DNA from: Xanthomonas sp. XNM01
GTDB taxonomy: Bacteria > Pseudomonadota > Gammaproteobacteria > Xanthomonadales > Xanthomonadaceae
Assembly (NCBI RefSeq): GCF_014851915.1
Contig: NZ_JACVAP010000001.1
Location: 1,567,844 to 1,631,843, forward strand
DNA length: 64,000 nucleotides
Direction of reading: 5' to 3'
In this document: positions 43,237 to 51,656 of the stretch, in pieces
How positions within the stretch are numbered: the stretch's first letter is position 1
Layout of the letters: the number at the start of each line of letters is the position of its first letter
Notes under the pieces: generated by a model
What the model saw: only the letters and a program-made list of their open reading frames with translations
Told to the model about the DNA's origin: nothing
The model's database searches: none
Program-made: the position numbers and the translations under genes

Positions 43237-44049
43237 ATGCCAGAAGGCCCGTCCATCGTCATCCTGCGCGAAGAGGCGCAGCGCTTCGCCGGCCGCAGGG
43301 TGCTGCGCGTTTCCGGCAACAGCGGACAGGACATCGGACGCCTGCAGGGCAGGACCCTGCGCGCGGTCCGCAGCTGGGGCAAGCACTTCCTGCTGCAGTT
43401 CGACGGTTTCAGCGTCCGCATCCACTTCCTGCTGTTCGGCAGCTACCGGATCAACGAGGAAAAGGCGGCCACGCCCCGGCTCAGCCTGGGCTTCAGCAAG
43501 GGTGAGGCGCTGCATGTCTACGCCTGTTCCGTGCAGTTCATCGAAGCCGACCTCGACGCGGTCTACGACTGGAGCGGCGATGTGATGAACGAGGCCTGGG
43601 ACGCAGCCGCCGCCCGCCGGAAACTGCGCGCACGTCCCGATGCGCTGGTCGCCGACGCGCTGCTCGACCAGGAGGTGTTCGCCGGTGTCGGCAACATCAT
43701 CAAGAACGAGGTCCTGCACCGGATCCGGGTGCATCCGGAAAGCCGCATCGGTGCCCTGCCGCCGCGCAAGCTCTCCGAACTGGTCGCGCAGGCGCGCGCG
43801 TACAGCTTCGACTTCTATCGCTGGAAGCGGGCCTTCGCGCTGAAGAAGCACTACCAGGTGCACACGAAAACAACCTGCCCGCGCGACGATACCCTGCTGA
43901 GCTACCGCAGGCAGCTCGGGCGTGCGCAACGGCGCGCGTTCTGGTGCGACCACTGCCAGCGCCTGTACGACGATGGGGCGGCAACGTCCGGCGCTGAGAC
44001 GGCGGCGCCCCCGCCACCCCGCGCCCTCCGGCGCGCCGCACGGACCTGA
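43237..44049 (+). CDS. Fpg/Nei-family DNA glycosylase (endonuclease VIII-like)
   Basis: This 270-residue repair enzyme excises damaged bases and nicks the strand. It begins MPEGPSIVI, so the catalytic Pro and Glu are at the processed N-terminus. GKHFLLQFDGF carries the Lys-type residue; the H2TH helix pair appears in LDQEVFAGVGNIIKNEVL. The C-terminal zinc finger is incomplete: TCPRDDTLLSYRRQLGR and FWCDHCQRLY give three Cys, with Asp where the second Cys is usual. The ATG at 43237 is fixed by the need for N-terminal Pro. A Pro/Ala tail follows. It stands alone. Confidence 0.9.
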   Translation: MPEGPSIVILREEAQRFAGRRVLRVSGNSGQDIGRLQGRTLRAVRSWGKHFLLQFDGFSVRIHFLLFGSYRINEEKAATPRLSLGFSKGEALHVYACSVQFIEADLDAVYDWSGDVMNEAWDAAAARRKLRARPDALVADALLDQEVFAGVGNIIKNEVLHRIRVHPESRIGALPPRKLSELVAQARAYSFDFYRWKRAFALKKHYQVHTKTTCPRDDTLLSYRRQLGRAQRRAFWCDHCQRLYDDGAATSGAETAAPPPPRALRRAART

Positions 44050-44091
44050 CTGCTGCGCGGTCCCACGACCACGACAATGCGCGAGCGGATG

Positions 44092-44292
44092 TCAGCGGCC
44101 GCGTCGCGCCCGTTCGGCTTCGGCTTCACGCACCTGCTCTCGCGCTTCACGCGTGCCGTCGTCCACCCGGTCCTGGTCGTCGGAAGACACGCCGAACGCG
44201 CGCGCCCACACGCTGACTTCCTGCTGGCGCCCGGCTTCGGTCTGCTCGCCGTCCGGCTGCGGTGCGTCCTGCTTCTTGCGGTCGCTGTTCAT
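44092..44292 (-). CDS. Small acidic-basic charged protein (66 aa)
   Basis: This 66-residue protein opens MNSDRKKQDAPQPDG and has the helix EVSVWARAFGVSSDDQDRV, which recalls DUF3606-like small proteins, then a charged helix to the end. A very good AGGAG site lies before the ATG at 44292. Composition (Gln, Asp, Arg, Glu) is typical of stress-related small proteins, but no function can be read. It converges with the glycosylase gene. Confidence 0.7.
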   Translation of the reverse strand: MNSDRKKQDAPQPDGEQTEAGRQQEVSVWARAFGVSSDDQDRVDDGTREAREQVREAEAERARRGR

Positions 44293-44471
44293 CCGTCGCT
44301 CCTCACTGTCGGGTGGCGGGACATGCACGCCCCGCCGTCGAGCATGTTTCTAACGCGCCTGCCGTGCCACGCGCGTGATGCATCGATGACATCACTTCGG
44401 CACAGCGTGGCGGATATGCATCGGCGCGCACGCCGATCGGCATCCCAACGCAGCCCCCTCCTCTCGATGCA

Positions 44472-45983
44472 TCAATCGGCCGCACCGGCGGACAGTGCGG
44501 CCTCGGCTTCGCGGGTGTACCAGTTCCGCGCCGCATTCGGCGCGGACACGATGGCCTGAAAATGCGCACGGGCCTGCGCATGCCGTCCCTGGGTGGCATA
44601 GGTCGATGCAAGGTAGTAGTGCGCGTAGGGGTTGCCGCCGTCGGCGGCCAGCACCGCCATGGTCTTGGCTTCGATCGCGGCATCGAACCGCACGGGGCGC
44701 TGCTGCCGGGTGCGCATCGCCGTGCTGCCGAGGGTCGCCAGTGCGTGCGCGACGACGAGATCGGGCGTCCATCGCTGCTCCGGATGGCGCTCGAGAAACC
44801 GGTCGGCAGCGGCGATGGCGGCGTCCAGCCGCGCGGGCTGCGCCTGCGCGAAGAACGCATCGCGCACCAGCGCCGCCCGTTCATGCAGCATCGCATCCTC
44901 CGGCACGCCAAGCCACGCCAGCGCGATCGGCGACGCCGTCACATCGCCGTACAGCAGACGGGCGGCGTCGGCGGGCGTGCTGGTGTTGGCGAGAAACACC
45001 ACGCCACTGCGCCGCTCGGGATCAAAGAGCGTCAGCGCTGCATGGCAGTCGTACTGGCCGTAGGCCCAGACCAGGCGACGACCGTCCACGGTCTGCACGA
45101 AACTGCCCAGACCGCTCGGCCCATCCGGCAGGAACGGGGTGACGATCAACGCCAGCTGTGCCGGTGCGAGCAGTTCGCCGGCCAACAGTGCCTGCTCGAA
45201 GGCCGCCACGTCGCGCGCGGTCGATACCAGGCCCGCGGACGCGCTGTACCCGTACTCCGGATCGCAGGGCGTCGGACCGTCCAGGCCGCCCGGGTCGCGA
45301 TACGGGGTGGCGATGGAGGCCAGCCGTGGCGTGGCCGTGGCGGTGGCGCCCAGCAGGAAGGTGTCGCGCAGCTGCAGCGGCGCGATGATGCGGCGCTCCA
45401 GCGCCTGCGCGAACGACTCGCCCGACGTGACCTCGATGATCCGGCCGAGCAGGCCATAGCGGCGCCCGTCGTAATGGAAATGTCGGCCTGGCGTCCCCTG
45501 CGACGTATGCGACAGCAGGTGCCGCACCTGGACCGCGTGCGGAAGACGGACGTCCGGCAGCAGTTCGATCACCGGCTGGTCCAGCCGCAGGGCGCCTTCC
45601 TCCACGAGCTGCAGGACCACCACGGCCGACCAGGTCTTGGTCAACGACGCCAGCGGGAACAGCGTGCCGGCGTCAACCGCGGTTCCGGCCGCGAGGTTGG
45701 CGGCGCCGCCATGGTGTTCGGCGACCACTCCCGAGCGGTCGAACAGCACGACGGCATAGCCGGGCAGCGCATGCGCACGTGCCTCGGCATCGATCCGCTG
45801 CAGCACGGCTGCGGTGGATGCGGTGGACGCGCGGCTGTTGCCGCCGTGGCAGGCGGTCGTGCCCAGCATCGCCAGCACGGCCAGGGCCGCCAGCCGCCAC
45901 CCTATGGAACGATGCTGGCCGTCACAGGGAGCGCTGGACCTGGCGACAGCGTGATGCTTCGACGGCAAGGGCATGAGGTGCAT
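44472..45983 (-). CDS. Lipoprotein-type serine hydrolase with helical C-terminal repeats
   Basis: This 503-residue protein has a late lipobox LAMLGTTAC (near residue 45), so it is probably membrane-tethered in the periplasm. Residues 60-350 form a beta-lactamase-like serine hydrolase: SLTK in PLASLTKTWSAV, the Tyr area HYDGRRYGLLGRII, and a third-motif region around WAYGQYDCHAALT. The final 120 residues look helical, with TPR-like spacing (ARLDAAIAAADRFLERHP, AHYYLASTYATQGRHAQA). It may be an esterase or peptidase acting on cell-wall or D-amino compounds. Two ATGs, 45983 and 45974, are possible starts; neither has a strong site. Confidence 0.85.
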   Translation of the reverse strand: MHLMPLPSKHHAVARSSAPCDGQHRSIGWRLAALAVLAMLGTTACHGGNSRASTASTAAVLQRIDAEARAHALPGYAVVLFDRSGVVAEHHGGAANLAAGTAVDAGTLFPLASLTKTWSAVVVLQLVEEGALRLDQPVIELLPDVRLPHAVQVRHLLSHTSQGTPGRHFHYDGRRYGLLGRIIEVTSGESFAQALERRIIAPLQLRDTFLLGATATATPRLASIATPYRDPGGLDGPTPCDPEYGYSASAGLVSTARDVAAFEQALLAGELLAPAQLALIVTPFLPDGPSGLGSFVQTVDGRRLVWAYGQYDCHAALTLFDPERRSGVVFLANTSTPADAARLLYGDVTASPIALAWLGVPEDAMLHERAALVRDAFFAQAQPARLDAAIAAADRFLERHPEQRWTPDLVVAHALATLGSTAMRTRQQRPVRFDAAIEAKTMAVLAADGGNPYAHYYLASTYATQGRHAQARAHFQAIVSAPNAARNWYTREAEAALSAGAAD

Positions 45984-46082
45984 CCGGGATGAAAGCACGG
46001 CCGCGGCCGGCGGCAGGTGGGCTGCCGGTCGCGTGCAGGCCCGATCATGCCGCAACCGCGTGGGCGGGGGGCGCCCGCTCCG

Positions 46083-46560
46083 TCAGTCCGGTACCACGGC
46101 GAATGGATCCGGCTGGTCGAGGTCCACGCCCAGCGCCCGCGCCATCGCTTCCTCGCTGCGGTCGGTGGAGAACTCGATCCACAGCGGCAGATGGTCGCTG
46201 AGGCGTGGCGACACCTGCGGCTGCGACAGGGGCCTGAACACCGCACCCGCGAAGTCGATGACACCCGCCCTGCCGGTGGGCCGCAGCCCGAAATCGTCGC
46301 CCTGGAACCAGGCGATCTGGTCGTAGTGCCTGGCTTCGCGGCCGGTCGTGGTCTTCAGCGCCTGCAGCGCTTCGGGAACCCACAGGCCCGTTTCGACGAA
46401 CGCGTCGAACAGCGGATTGCCCTGGCGCCTGTCGATGTTGAAGTCGCCCAGCACCAGCAGGTTCGGCTCCTCGCGGCTCTGTCCGCTGCGGGTGCGCGTG
46501 CGCAGTTCCTGCCAGGGGCGGCTCCAGCACCCTACGCAGATCGCGCACCGCAGCGGCCAG
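46083..46560 (-). pseudogene. Remnant of an endonuclease/exonuclease/phosphatase-family gene
   Basis: The last 140 residues of this frame are a good C-terminal half of an EEP-fold protein: PNLLVLGDFNIDRR with the catalytic Asn/Asp, FDAFVETGLWVPE, and PRLSDHLPLWIEF with the Ser-Asp-His triad. The N-terminal half (usual start with a metal Glu) is missing; upstream the sequence shifts frame and then meets the VOC gene start at 46687. So it looks like a truncated, frameshifted relic of a longer gene rather than an active nuclease. Confidence 0.75.
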
Positions 46561-46686
46561 GGTTCCGTGCCGGACGCCGGCCACACGCATACCGGCGCTC
46601 GCCCGCACCGCCGGCCGGCCTGGCGACAACGACGGCTTAACCCACACGATGGCCTGCTTGGCGCACTTTCCGAGCGGTTCCGGCCC

Positions 46687-47166
46687 ATGATCCCGAAGAA
46701 CACCATCTGCCTGTGGTTCGATGGTTCCGCGCTCGACGCGGCGACCTTCTACGCCACCACGTTTCCCGACAGTGCCGTGGGTACCGTCCATCGCGCACCC
46801 GGCGACTATCCGGCCGGCAAGGAAGGCGATGTCCTCACCGTCGAGTTCACCGTCCTCGGCCTGCCCTGCCTCGGGCTCAATGGCGGCCCCGCGTTCCCGC
46901 ACACCGAGGCGTTCTCGTTCCAGGTGGCGACCGACGACCAGGCCGAGACCGACCGCCTGTGGCATGCGATCGTCGGCAATGGCGGTGCGGAGAGCGCCTG
47001 CGGCTGGTGCAAGGACCGCTGGGGCCTGAACTGGCAGATCACCCCGCGCGCACTGACCGAGGCTGTCAACGACCCGGACCGTCATGCCGCCCGACGCGCG
47101 TTCGAGGCCATGATGACGATGACAAGGATCGACATCGCCGCAATCGAGGCGGCCCGGCGCGGATAA
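46687..47166 (+). CDS. VOC-family protein (PhnB-like)
   Basis: This 159-residue protein has the vicinal-oxygen-chelate fold: two beta-alpha-beta-beta-beta units with CLWFDGSALDAATFYATTF at the start, CLGLNGGPAFPHTEAFSFQV in the middle and CGWCKDRWGLNWQITP near the end. Such PhnB/3-demethylubiquinone-type members are often of unknown reaction, some bind metal. There is no signal peptide. It stands alone, next to the decayed EEP gene. Confidence 0.9.
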   Translation: MIPKNTICLWFDGSALDAATFYATTFPDSAVGTVHRAPGDYPAGKEGDVLTVEFTVLGLPCLGLNGGPAFPHTEAFSFQVATDDQAETDRLWHAIVGNGGAESACGWCKDRWGLNWQITPRALTEAVNDPDRHAARRAFEAMMTMTRIDIAAIEAARRG

Positions 47167-47190
47167 CGCCGGCCGGACCGCACATCGGGC

Positions 47191-47583
47191 TCAGGGTTCG
47201 TCGCGCGTGGTACGCGTGCGGTCGCGCGGATAGTGGGACGACAACGGAAAGGCCGGCAGCCAGGCCTCGCGCCGGAGCGTCCAGATCTCGTAGGTCGGCC
47301 GCAGCGCGTCCGGCGCATCGAGCGCGCCCAGGTGCACCTCCACCTCATCGCCGACCCGCGAGTACAGCGACGAACCGCACCTGCCGCAGAAGTAGCGGCC
47401 GGCATGGCTGGCCACCTGGCCCTCGATGGTCACCGCAGCCTCGGGAAACATGGCGACCGCCGCGAACAGCGCGCCGTGGTGCCTGCGACAGTCCATGCAG
47501 TGGCACAGACCGACCCGGTACGGCGCGCCGCTCGCGACCAGGCGCACATCGCCGCACAGGCATCCACCGGTGTATCGCTGCAT
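47191..47583 (-). CDS. GFA-family protein (glutathione-dependent formaldehyde-activating type)
   Basis: This 130-residue protein has the Mss4-like zinc fold of GFA/CENP-V proteins. Cysteines fall in GGCLCGDVRL, LCHCMDCRRHHGA and YFCGRCGSSLYS, binding two zinc ions. The family name comes from an enzyme that couples formaldehyde to glutathione, but most members have unknown roles. It is divergent from a second GFA gene 141 bases away. Confidence 0.9.
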   Translation of the reverse strand: MQRYTGGCLCGDVRLVASGAPYRVGLCHCMDCRRHHGALFAAVAMFPEAAVTIEGQVASHAGRYFCGRCGSSLYSRVGDEVEVHLGALDAPDALRPTYEIWTLRREAWLPAFPLSSHYPRDRTRTTRDEP

Positions 47584-47724
47584 GCTACACCTCAGGGATC
47601 GGCGTCCGACGGCGCCGCGCACCGGCGGACACTACCCGCGCAGGCGTGGATGCGGCGACAATCCGGTCAGCGGCGCCTGCAGCAGGCAGGCCGCTCACCC
47701 CAGCGCTGCGCACCGGGAGCCGCC

Positions 47725-48138
47725 TTGAACGCACAGCCCCTGTCAGGACGTTGCCACTGCGGCCGCACCGGCTGGACGCTGGACGGCGACCCGGGCCCGG
47801 TCACGGCCTGCAACTGCAGCCTGTGCCGGCGCTACGGCGCGCTCTGGGCCTACGACCACGAGCACGAACGCATCGCCTTCGTCGGCGCCACGCGGTGCTA
47901 CACCCGCGTCGGCAAGGCCGATCCGTCGCTGGAGATCCACTTCTGCCCGGAGTGCGCGTGTGTCGTCGGCTGGCGCGGCCTGCGCCTGGAGTCCGATGGC
48001 CGCCGCCGCATCGCGGTCAACGTCCGTCTCGCCGACCCGGACGCGGTCGCGCATCTGCCCATCGATCATTTCGATGGCCTGGACAGCTTCGACGACCTGC
48101 CTTCGGACGGCCGCTGCGTGCGCGACCTCTGGTTCTGA
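47725..48138 (+). CDS. Second GFA-family protein
   Basis: This 137-residue protein has the same zinc fold, with SGRCHCGRTGW, ACNCSLCRRYGAL and HFCPECACVVGW. I chose the TTG at 47725, preceded by GGGAGC, because the longer frame is unlikely. Its body differs clearly from the neighbour (ESDGRRRIAVNVRLADPDAV), so this is a related but not recent duplicate. The shared intergenic region may hold both promoters. Confidence 0.85.
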   Translation: MNAQPLSGRCHCGRTGWTLDGDPGPVTACNCSLCRRYGALWAYDHEHERIAFVGATRCYTRVGKADPSLEIHFCPECACVVGWRGLRLESDGRRRIAVNVRLADPDAVAHLPIDHFDGLDSFDDLPSDGRCVRDLWF

Positions 48139-48171
48139 CCCCCGCACCATCGATCCGCACAGGACACCCGC

Positions 48172-48630
48172 ATGCCGCATTACACGCCCCTTCCGCCCTC
48201 GGCCATGCGCGTCCTGCGCCCCCTCGGGCTCGCGGCGCTGGCGCTATTCCTCGCCTTCCCGCTGGCGATGCTGGCCGGTGTGGTGGCCGGTCCGTTCGAT
48301 CGCGACACCATGCAATGGCTCGTGCCGGTCCTCGGTGCGGTGGCCTTCGTTCCGCTGATGCTGCTGAGCCGCGCCCGGCGCGCCCGTGCGGCCGAGCGCG
48401 CGCGCGTCGGTGAGGCCGGCCCGATGCCGGGGGGCAGTGTGCTGGTGGCCGGCGTACTGGCCGTCGCGCTCGGCATGAGCATGCTGCTGATGGCACTCGC
48501 GGGAAGCGCATCCGGTCCCGGCCCCATCGGCAGCGGCCTGATGCTGTGCAGCGTCGGCGTCGGCGGGATCGGGGTCGGGTTCCGGCGCGTCCTCGCGCGA
48601 CGCGCCTGGCGGGCGTCGCGGCGCAGGTGA
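48172..48630 (+). CDS. Small membrane protein of unknown function
   Basis: This 152-residue protein has four hydrophobic segments (PLGLAALALFLAFPLAMLA, QWLVPVLGAVAFVPLMLLS, GSVLVAGVLAVALGMSMLLM, GSGLMLCSVGVGGIGVGF) with a basic C-terminus (RRVLARRAWRASRRR). Nothing identifies a function. It follows the GFA gene by 33 bases. Confidence 0.7.
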   Translation: MPHYTPLPPSAMRVLRPLGLAALALFLAFPLAMLAGVVAGPFDRDTMQWLVPVLGAVAFVPLMLLSRARRARAAERARVGEAGPMPGGSVLVAGVLAVALGMSMLLMALAGSASGPGPIGSGLMLCSVGVGGIGVGFRRVLARRAWRASRRR

Positions 48631-48768
48631 AAAGCCTCCGCCAGCCAGCGAGGCACTGCGGTCCCGACGCGTTGATCCGCCAACCGGCATCGAACCACGG
48701 CTGGCCTGCAGACCTGTCCAGCGCACCTGCCGGCCCTGCACCTGCCAGACACCTGGCCGGCAAGACGC

Positions 48769-49317
48769 CTAGCGGGTTTCGGTCGCGCGCTGGAAGGTGA
48801 TGATGCTGCGCGTCTCGCCCTTGTCGGCCCAGTTGGGCATCACCCGCCAGGGCGTGAGCACCTGCAGGCGATCGCCGTCGAGCTTGAACTGGCGACGCTG
48901 CTCGGTGCCGACCCAGGCCGGATTCCACGCGACGTCCACCGCCGTGATCCAGTCGTTGCCCTCGATCCGCCAGCGGCCGGTGTAGGCGATCACCGTTTCC
49001 AGCAGCCGGGCTTTTTCCCTGTCGCTCTCGCCGGGCTCGCGGCCTTCCCCGGTGAGCATGAACCACACGCGTCCCTCAGGGGCGAAGATCGTGTAGCCGG
49101 TAGGCGCGTCGCCCATCGGCGGGAAGGTTTCGCCGGTCGCCTTGACCTCCACCTCGTAGGACACCAGCCGCCAGGTGCCCTGGACGGCGGGAGCATCGGT
49201 GGCGGGGGCTGTCTGGGTCATGTCCGCACCTCCGGCGGTGGTCTGTGGGCCGGCCAGCGCGCACAGCGGCAGTGCGAGCGCAGCGAAAAGCGGAGCGGCA
49301 AGATGCGTCGGACGCAT
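48769..49317 (-). CDS. Exported lipocalin-like domain protein
   Basis: This 182-residue protein has a signal peptide (LFAALALPLCALAGP). The mature domain opens with VQGTWRLVSYEVEVKATGE and shows GYTIFAPEGRVWFMLTGEGR, the pattern of lipocalin-like (Lipocalin_5) domains; it ends with DKGETRSIITFQRA. A GGAGGA-type ribosome site stands before the ATG at 49317. Such proteins bind a small lipid or act as enzymes of unknown substrate. No operon partner. Confidence 0.83.
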   Translation of the reverse strand: MRPTHLAAPLFAALALPLCALAGPQTTAGGADMTQTAPATDAPAVQGTWRLVSYEVEVKATGETFPPMGDAPTGYTIFAPEGRVWFMLTGEGREPGESDREKARLLETVIAYTGRWRIEGNDWITAVDVAWNPAWVGTEQRRQFKLDGDRLQVLTPWRVMPNWADKGETRSIITFQRATETR

Positions 49318-49671
49318 GATCGGTTCCTCCACGGATGGGCGCCGCACGCCGCCGCATCTGGCAGCGTCGGCTGCAGCGAGTGTCGCACCGGCCAACGTGA
49401 ACGGACGGTGGCAGCGCGGTGCATCGCGCACGCGGCGGTCCCGGGCGCCGGTACCTGGCAACTCCGCTGACGGACGAACGGCACGCGAGCGCATCCGGCA
49501 CGCGGATGGCGTTGCCGCCGCGCCGTGCACGTCGCCCCTGCATGCGCGTGAGGTCATCCGGCACACGCGTCACGGACGCAGCCGCGATACCGCTGCAAAC
49601 GCAGCGGCCGTCCCGAGGCGGGGCTCCGATACCGCCTGCCGGCACCGGCGCAGGCCGCCACATCGTGTGCC
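49318..49671. other. Intergenic stretch without a supported gene
   Basis: This lies upstream of the lipocalin-like gene and after the next lipoprotein gene's stop. Open frames are shadow-like, rich in Arg, Ala and Pro. I see no hairpin or RNA motif. Confidence 0.5.
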
Positions 49672-50103
49672 TCAGGGCCGAGGCGGTGGGTCGTCGATGC
49701 CGCGGGCGCAGCCGGAGGCCTGGGTGCCATCGGCCAGGGTGAGGCGGGCGGTATAGGGAAACCACGCGCCCGACATCGAGTCCTGGCAGGCCCGTCCGGC
49801 CAGCCGCGCCTCGATGCTGCCGTCGGCATCGGCGGCCGTGACCACCCGGCCATCGAGCACGACCTTGTTCGAGGTCAGCCTCAGCGGGCGCCGCGTGTCG
49901 ATGCCGACCAGCAGCGCAGTTTCGCCGGACACGGTGAACTGCCAGAACGGCTCGTTGGTGGACACGACGACGTCGGCCGGCACCTTGGCCGGCGCATCCA
50001 ACGGCGGCGGTGGTACGGGCGCGGGCGCGTCGCGGACGCCGCCACGGCAGCCGACGGTGGCGAGTCCAGCGAGGGCAACGACGATCCAGGCCATCCACTG
50101 CAT
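49672..50103 (-). CDS. Lipoprotein with NEPFW-type domain (COG3650-like)
   Basis: This 143-residue protein has a lipobox (LAGLATVGC) and a Pro-rich linker. The mature part has STNEPFWQFTVSGE and CQDSMSGAWFPYTARL, the NEPFW and FPYTA motifs of a conserved uncharacterised group of periplasmic lipoproteins. Two cysteines after the lipid one (ACQDSM, SGCARG) may pair. The ATG at 50103 has GAGGAG at ideal distance. Function unknown. Confidence 0.85.
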   Translation of the reverse strand: MQWMAWIVVALAGLATVGCRGGVRDAPAPVPPPPLDAPAKVPADVVVSTNEPFWQFTVSGETALLVGIDTRRPLRLTSNKVVLDGRVVTAADADGSIEARLAGRACQDSMSGAWFPYTARLTLADGTQASGCARGIDDPPPRP

Positions 50104-50487
50104 CCGCATCTCCTCATGGCGGCGAACCGGAATCAACGGTAGCGCACCGACGGCACCGCGCGCAGGACGCTCACCGGTCCGCGCCTTGCGGCATGCATCT
50201 GCCGGCACCACGCGGGACGGCCTGCCCGGTGCGGGCCAGGTCGGCGCCCGACCACACGCGCCCTCTGGCGGTGGGCCTGCGCGACCTCGCCTGCATCGCG
50301 CCGCCAGCGCCTGCTCCATCAAACGGCCCCCCTCGCCCCCGGCGCGCGCCATCCCTGCCGCTCCCGCCACCACGGTCAGCCGGACAACCCGCAGACGCCC
50401 GGCCGCGCCCTTTCCGGCCGTGCACGCATCGGTATAGTTGGCCGCAATGGCGGGCACCCGGCCCGCCGACGACGCGCAGGAGTGGTC
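50104..50487. other. Promoter region of the SPFH operon, no gene seen
   Basis: This 384-base gap contains GGTATAGT (50431-50438), a good -10 box, and a GGCGGGC-ACCCG-GCCCGCC hairpin at 50449-50467. Both point to a leader for the SPFH gene, whose GGAG site is just before 50488. I see no ORF worth reporting. Confidence 0.55.
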
Positions 50488-51639
50488 ATGGGTCTGGTAC
50501 AGGCGGTGAAGGGTGCGGTCGGCGGCGTGCTGGCCGACCAGTGGAAGGACTTCCTGACCGTACCGGCCGGGTTGCCGTCGACCGCGGCGCTGTTCGCCGC
50601 CGTGCCGCGCGGCACCAATGCCGGCCGTGGCTCGAACACCAGCGGCTCGTCCAACATCATCAGCAACGGCTCGAAGATCGTCGTGCCCGAAGGCTACGGC
50701 CTGCTGCTGATGCAGGACGGCGCGATCACCGGCTTCGTCGCCGAGGCCGGCGGCTACGAGTGGCGCTCGGACGACACCAACTCGCAGTCGATCTTCGCAG
50801 GCGACGGCATCGTCAGCCCGTTCATCCGCCAGAGCTGGGAGCGCTTCAAGTTCGGCGGCCAGCCGGGCAGCCAGCAGCTGGCGTTCTTCGTCACGCTGAA
50901 GGAGCTGCCGGACAACCGCTTCGGCACCCAGTCCGAGATCTACTGGGACGACGGCTTCCTCGGCACCCAGGTCGGCGCGGTCACGCGCGGCTCCTACACG
51001 CTGAAGATCGTCGACCCGATCCTGTTCGTGAAGAACTTCGTGCCTGCACGCTATCTGCAGCCGGGCCAGGTGTTCGACTTCACCGACCTGGACAACGCCG
51101 CCGCCAGCCAGCTGTTCAACGAGGTCGTCGGCTCGCTTGCGCCGGCCTTCAGCCTGTACACGAACGATCCGGGCAAGGGCAACCGCATCACCAGGCTGCA
51201 GCAGGATTCGCTCGGCTTCGCCAAGAGCCTGTCCGACGCGGTCGAGCAGGCCTACCAGTGGCAGTCCGACCGCGGCCTGGCCATCGTCAAGACCGCCATC
51301 GTCTCGATCGAGTACGACGCCAACACCCGTGAACTGCTGAAGACGGTGCAGCGCGCCGACGCGCTGTCCGGCGCGCGCGGCAATTCGAATCTGCAGGCCA
51401 GCGTCGCCCAGGGCATCCAGTCGGCCGGCGAACACAGCGGCGCGGCCGGCATCGTCGGCCTCGGCATGGCCACCGGCATGACCGGCGGCATCGCCGGCCT
51501 GCAGCAACCGGCGGCACCTGCCGCGCCGGCGGCCGACGATCCGGTGGCGAAGCTGAAGAAGGCCAAGGAGATGCTGGACCTGGGGCTGATCACCCAGGCC
51601 GATTACGACGCCGCCAAGGCGAAGGCGCTGGGTCTGTAA
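50488..51639 (+). CDS. SPFH-domain protein with C-terminal SHOCT motif
   Basis: This 383-residue protein has an SPFH/Band-7-like core (about 60-270) with GSKIVVPEGYGLLLMQDGAI and ITRLQQDSLGFAKSLSDAV. It ends in a SHOCT segment (VAKLKKAKEMLDLGLITQ) that binds partners. The whole resembles YdjI of Bacillus, a virion-core-like membrane-repair protein. A Gly/Ala/Pro linker (about 310-350) joins them. It starts a three-gene operon with a zinc-ribbon membrane protein and a small helix protein. The likely role is a scaffold on the inner membrane during envelope stress. Confidence 0.87.
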   Translation: MGLVQAVKGAVGGVLADQWKDFLTVPAGLPSTAALFAAVPRGTNAGRGSNTSGSSNIISNGSKIVVPEGYGLLLMQDGAITGFVAEAGGYEWRSDDTNSQSIFAGDGIVSPFIRQSWERFKFGGQPGSQQLAFFVTLKELPDNRFGTQSEIYWDDGFLGTQVGAVTRGSYTLKIVDPILFVKNFVPARYLQPGQVFDFTDLDNAAASQLFNEVVGSLAPAFSLYTNDPGKGNRITRLQQDSLGFAKSLSDAVEQAYQWQSDRGLAIVKTAIVSIEYDANTRELLKTVQRADALSGARGNSNLQASVAQGIQSAGEHSGAAGIVGLGMATGMTGGIAGLQQPAAPAAPAADDPVAKLKKAKEMLDLGLITQADYDAAKAKALGL

Positions 51640-51656
51640 GCGCAGGCGCACCGCCC

